Positions 63,129 through 64,000 of a stretch of 64,000 bases of DNA are shown in pieces (position 1 is the stretch's first letter; each line of letters begins with the position of its first letter). The position numbers and the translations under genes are program-made. Below the pieces are notes generated by a model that saw nothing but the letters and a program-made list of their open reading frames with translations, made no database searches and was not told where the DNA came from. Source of the DNA: Saururus chinensis (taxonomy: Eukaryota > Streptophyta > Magnoliopsida > Piperales > Saururaceae); the NCBI GenBank assembly GCA_035235625.1, contig CP141149.1, positions 28,637,753-28,701,752 of the forward strand. Reading direction: 5' to 3'.

Positions 63129-63660
63129 TTATTCCCTTAGAAAAATTGCATCCCTGAAATTTCTAGATCAACAACGTATAACTAAAACAACAAATACCTC
63201 GTGGTATCTCTCTCATATCCTCTTGAACATCTCAAGTCACCATCTCGGGAGTAAGATATTTTCCATAATATCTTGGGAGCATGTACCCAATGCTATCACC
63301 ACCATAACATGTACAACCAAATACCTATAAGTGGTCAAATGAAACCTCCTCCGTCCATGATTCTTCAGGAAGCCCCCCATCTAAGGCATAGGATGAGGAC
63401 CTATTGATTAGATAAGTTGTAGTATCAATGACATAGGTCTAAAACATGGGCGGCAACCACAATTGAGCCTCATGATGCGTGTCATCTCTAGAAGAGTTTG
63501 GTTCATCCTCATGACAACATATTCTATCTGGGCTGTGTAGGTATAGTTAAAAACTTGTGAATTCTATGCTTGCCACAATAGGATTGTAATTTTCTGTCAT
63601 AGTACTCACCATCATTGTCTGATTTGAGGCATTTCTATTTTTGTCATGTCTCATTCTAAA
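63129..63660 (-). mobile_element. Ty1/copia integrase fossil
   Basis: The minus strand reads KCLKSDNDGEYY, then MNQTLLEMTRIM, and in a further frame INRSSSYALDGGLPEESWTEE and VFGCTCYG. These match the copia integrase core and C-terminal part (usual forms LRSDNGGEY, MNRTLLE, SPS-ALDGKTPEEVW, VFGC.AY). It lies upstream, in element order, of the RNase H end and LTR at 56.4-57.2 kb, with the 57,177-63,128 insertion between. The reverse transcriptase region is not seen. The copy is broken in several places. Confidence 0.7.
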
Positions 63661-63828
63661 CAAGAAATTTTCATTTCACAAATACAAAAAATACATCAAA
63701 TTTTTTTCTACAACAAAAAACCCACAACTGGCAAGAAACATTATAAATAAAAATGACAAAATAGTATACACCTCAAAGGGAGGGGACCTGGGCTGGCTCA
63801 CAAACAGCCATACGAACAAGAGTAAGAT
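63661..63828. other. sequence between copia relic and next repeat end
   Basis: AT-rich, similarity to copia lost. Nothing recognised. Confidence 0.4.
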
Positions 63829-64000
63829 TGTAAGGACCCTCATCTTTAAACCGGTTTTTGGTTTTCTTTAATTATTGATTATCATGAGACTTACGCGTTC
63901 TCTGATTTATTCGGCGAATTCGTGAATGAATAGTATTTGTGATGGTTTTAACTAAAATCAACTTTAAGATTAGTGATTTTAAAACAAATGTAAATTTTTG
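63829..64000 (+). mobile_element. possible start of another TGTAAGG-ended element
   Basis: TGTAAGGACCCTCATCTTT resembles the inverted left-window end (TGTAAGGTCCCTGATTTTT) over about 19 bases. Similarity is not clear beyond this, and the rest lies outside the window. Confidence 0.3.

Noticed and set aside
57172-63133. TGTCG / TTATT as a target duplication of the large insertion
   Set aside because: The flanks do not match.

Overview
This is nuclear DNA of a flowering plant. The evidence is intron-rich genes with GT-AG splice sites, plant-only families (a ZAR1-type LRR receptor kinase, a WEB/DUF827 coiled-coil protein), a plant nuclear tRNA-Leu, and many Ty1/copia, Ty3/gypsy, Stowaway-like, Harbinger-like and Mutator-like elements. 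The GC-rich first exon of the epimerase gene, together with Stowaway and Tourist/Harbinger MITEs, would fit a monocot, but the species cannot be fixed from sequence alone.

Layout. 1-4.55 kb: broken retroelements (the end of a TGTAA...TTACA element lying in a Ty3/gypsy gag-protease fossil, with its primer site and LTR). 4.55-9.5 kb: AT-rich non-coding DNA with short duplications. 9.5-12.1 kb (-): six-exon L-Ala-D/L-Glu epimerase-like gene. 12.6 kb (-): tRNA-Leu(CAG). 12.7-18.7 kb: copia LTR relic, minisatellite, MITEs, a decayed LRR gene and a MITE nested in a MITE. 19.2-22.4 kb (-): LRR receptor kinase whose leader lies one base out of frame with the ectodomain. 22.9-27.0 kb: another MITE and a second copia-type LTR relic. 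27.5-29.6 kb (-): WEB family gene. 31.7-32.1 kb (+): small Cys-rich ORF. 34.5-36.9 kb: Pack-MULE-like element carrying pieces of a thaumatin-like gene and an F-box/kelch gene. 37.4-46.4 kb (+): 20-exon homolog of the LisH/HEAT protein RELCH (KIAA1468), with an AT-AC U12-type intron. 50.5-53.7 kb (+): RING-H2 E3 ligase gene. 54.6-56.3 kb (-): decayed alpha/beta-hydrolase gene. 56.4-64 kb: Ty1/copia fossil holding a roughly 6 kb TGTAATG...CATTACA insertion, itself hit by a 1.64 kb solo-LTR-like element with a 5-bp target duplication.

The intact genes are unrelated housekeeping or signalling genes, each with its own transcription unit, and there is no sign of a cluster or operon. Of the candidates for something undescribed, I rate highest the AT-AC minor-spliceosome intron in the RELCH homolog, the two-gene Pack-MULE-like capture, the out-of-frame receptor leader, and the large TGTAATG-ended insertion family. 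I did not see a convincing new multi-gene system. Exon borders were placed by eye from splice sites, reading phase and remembered family sequence. No alignment was run.
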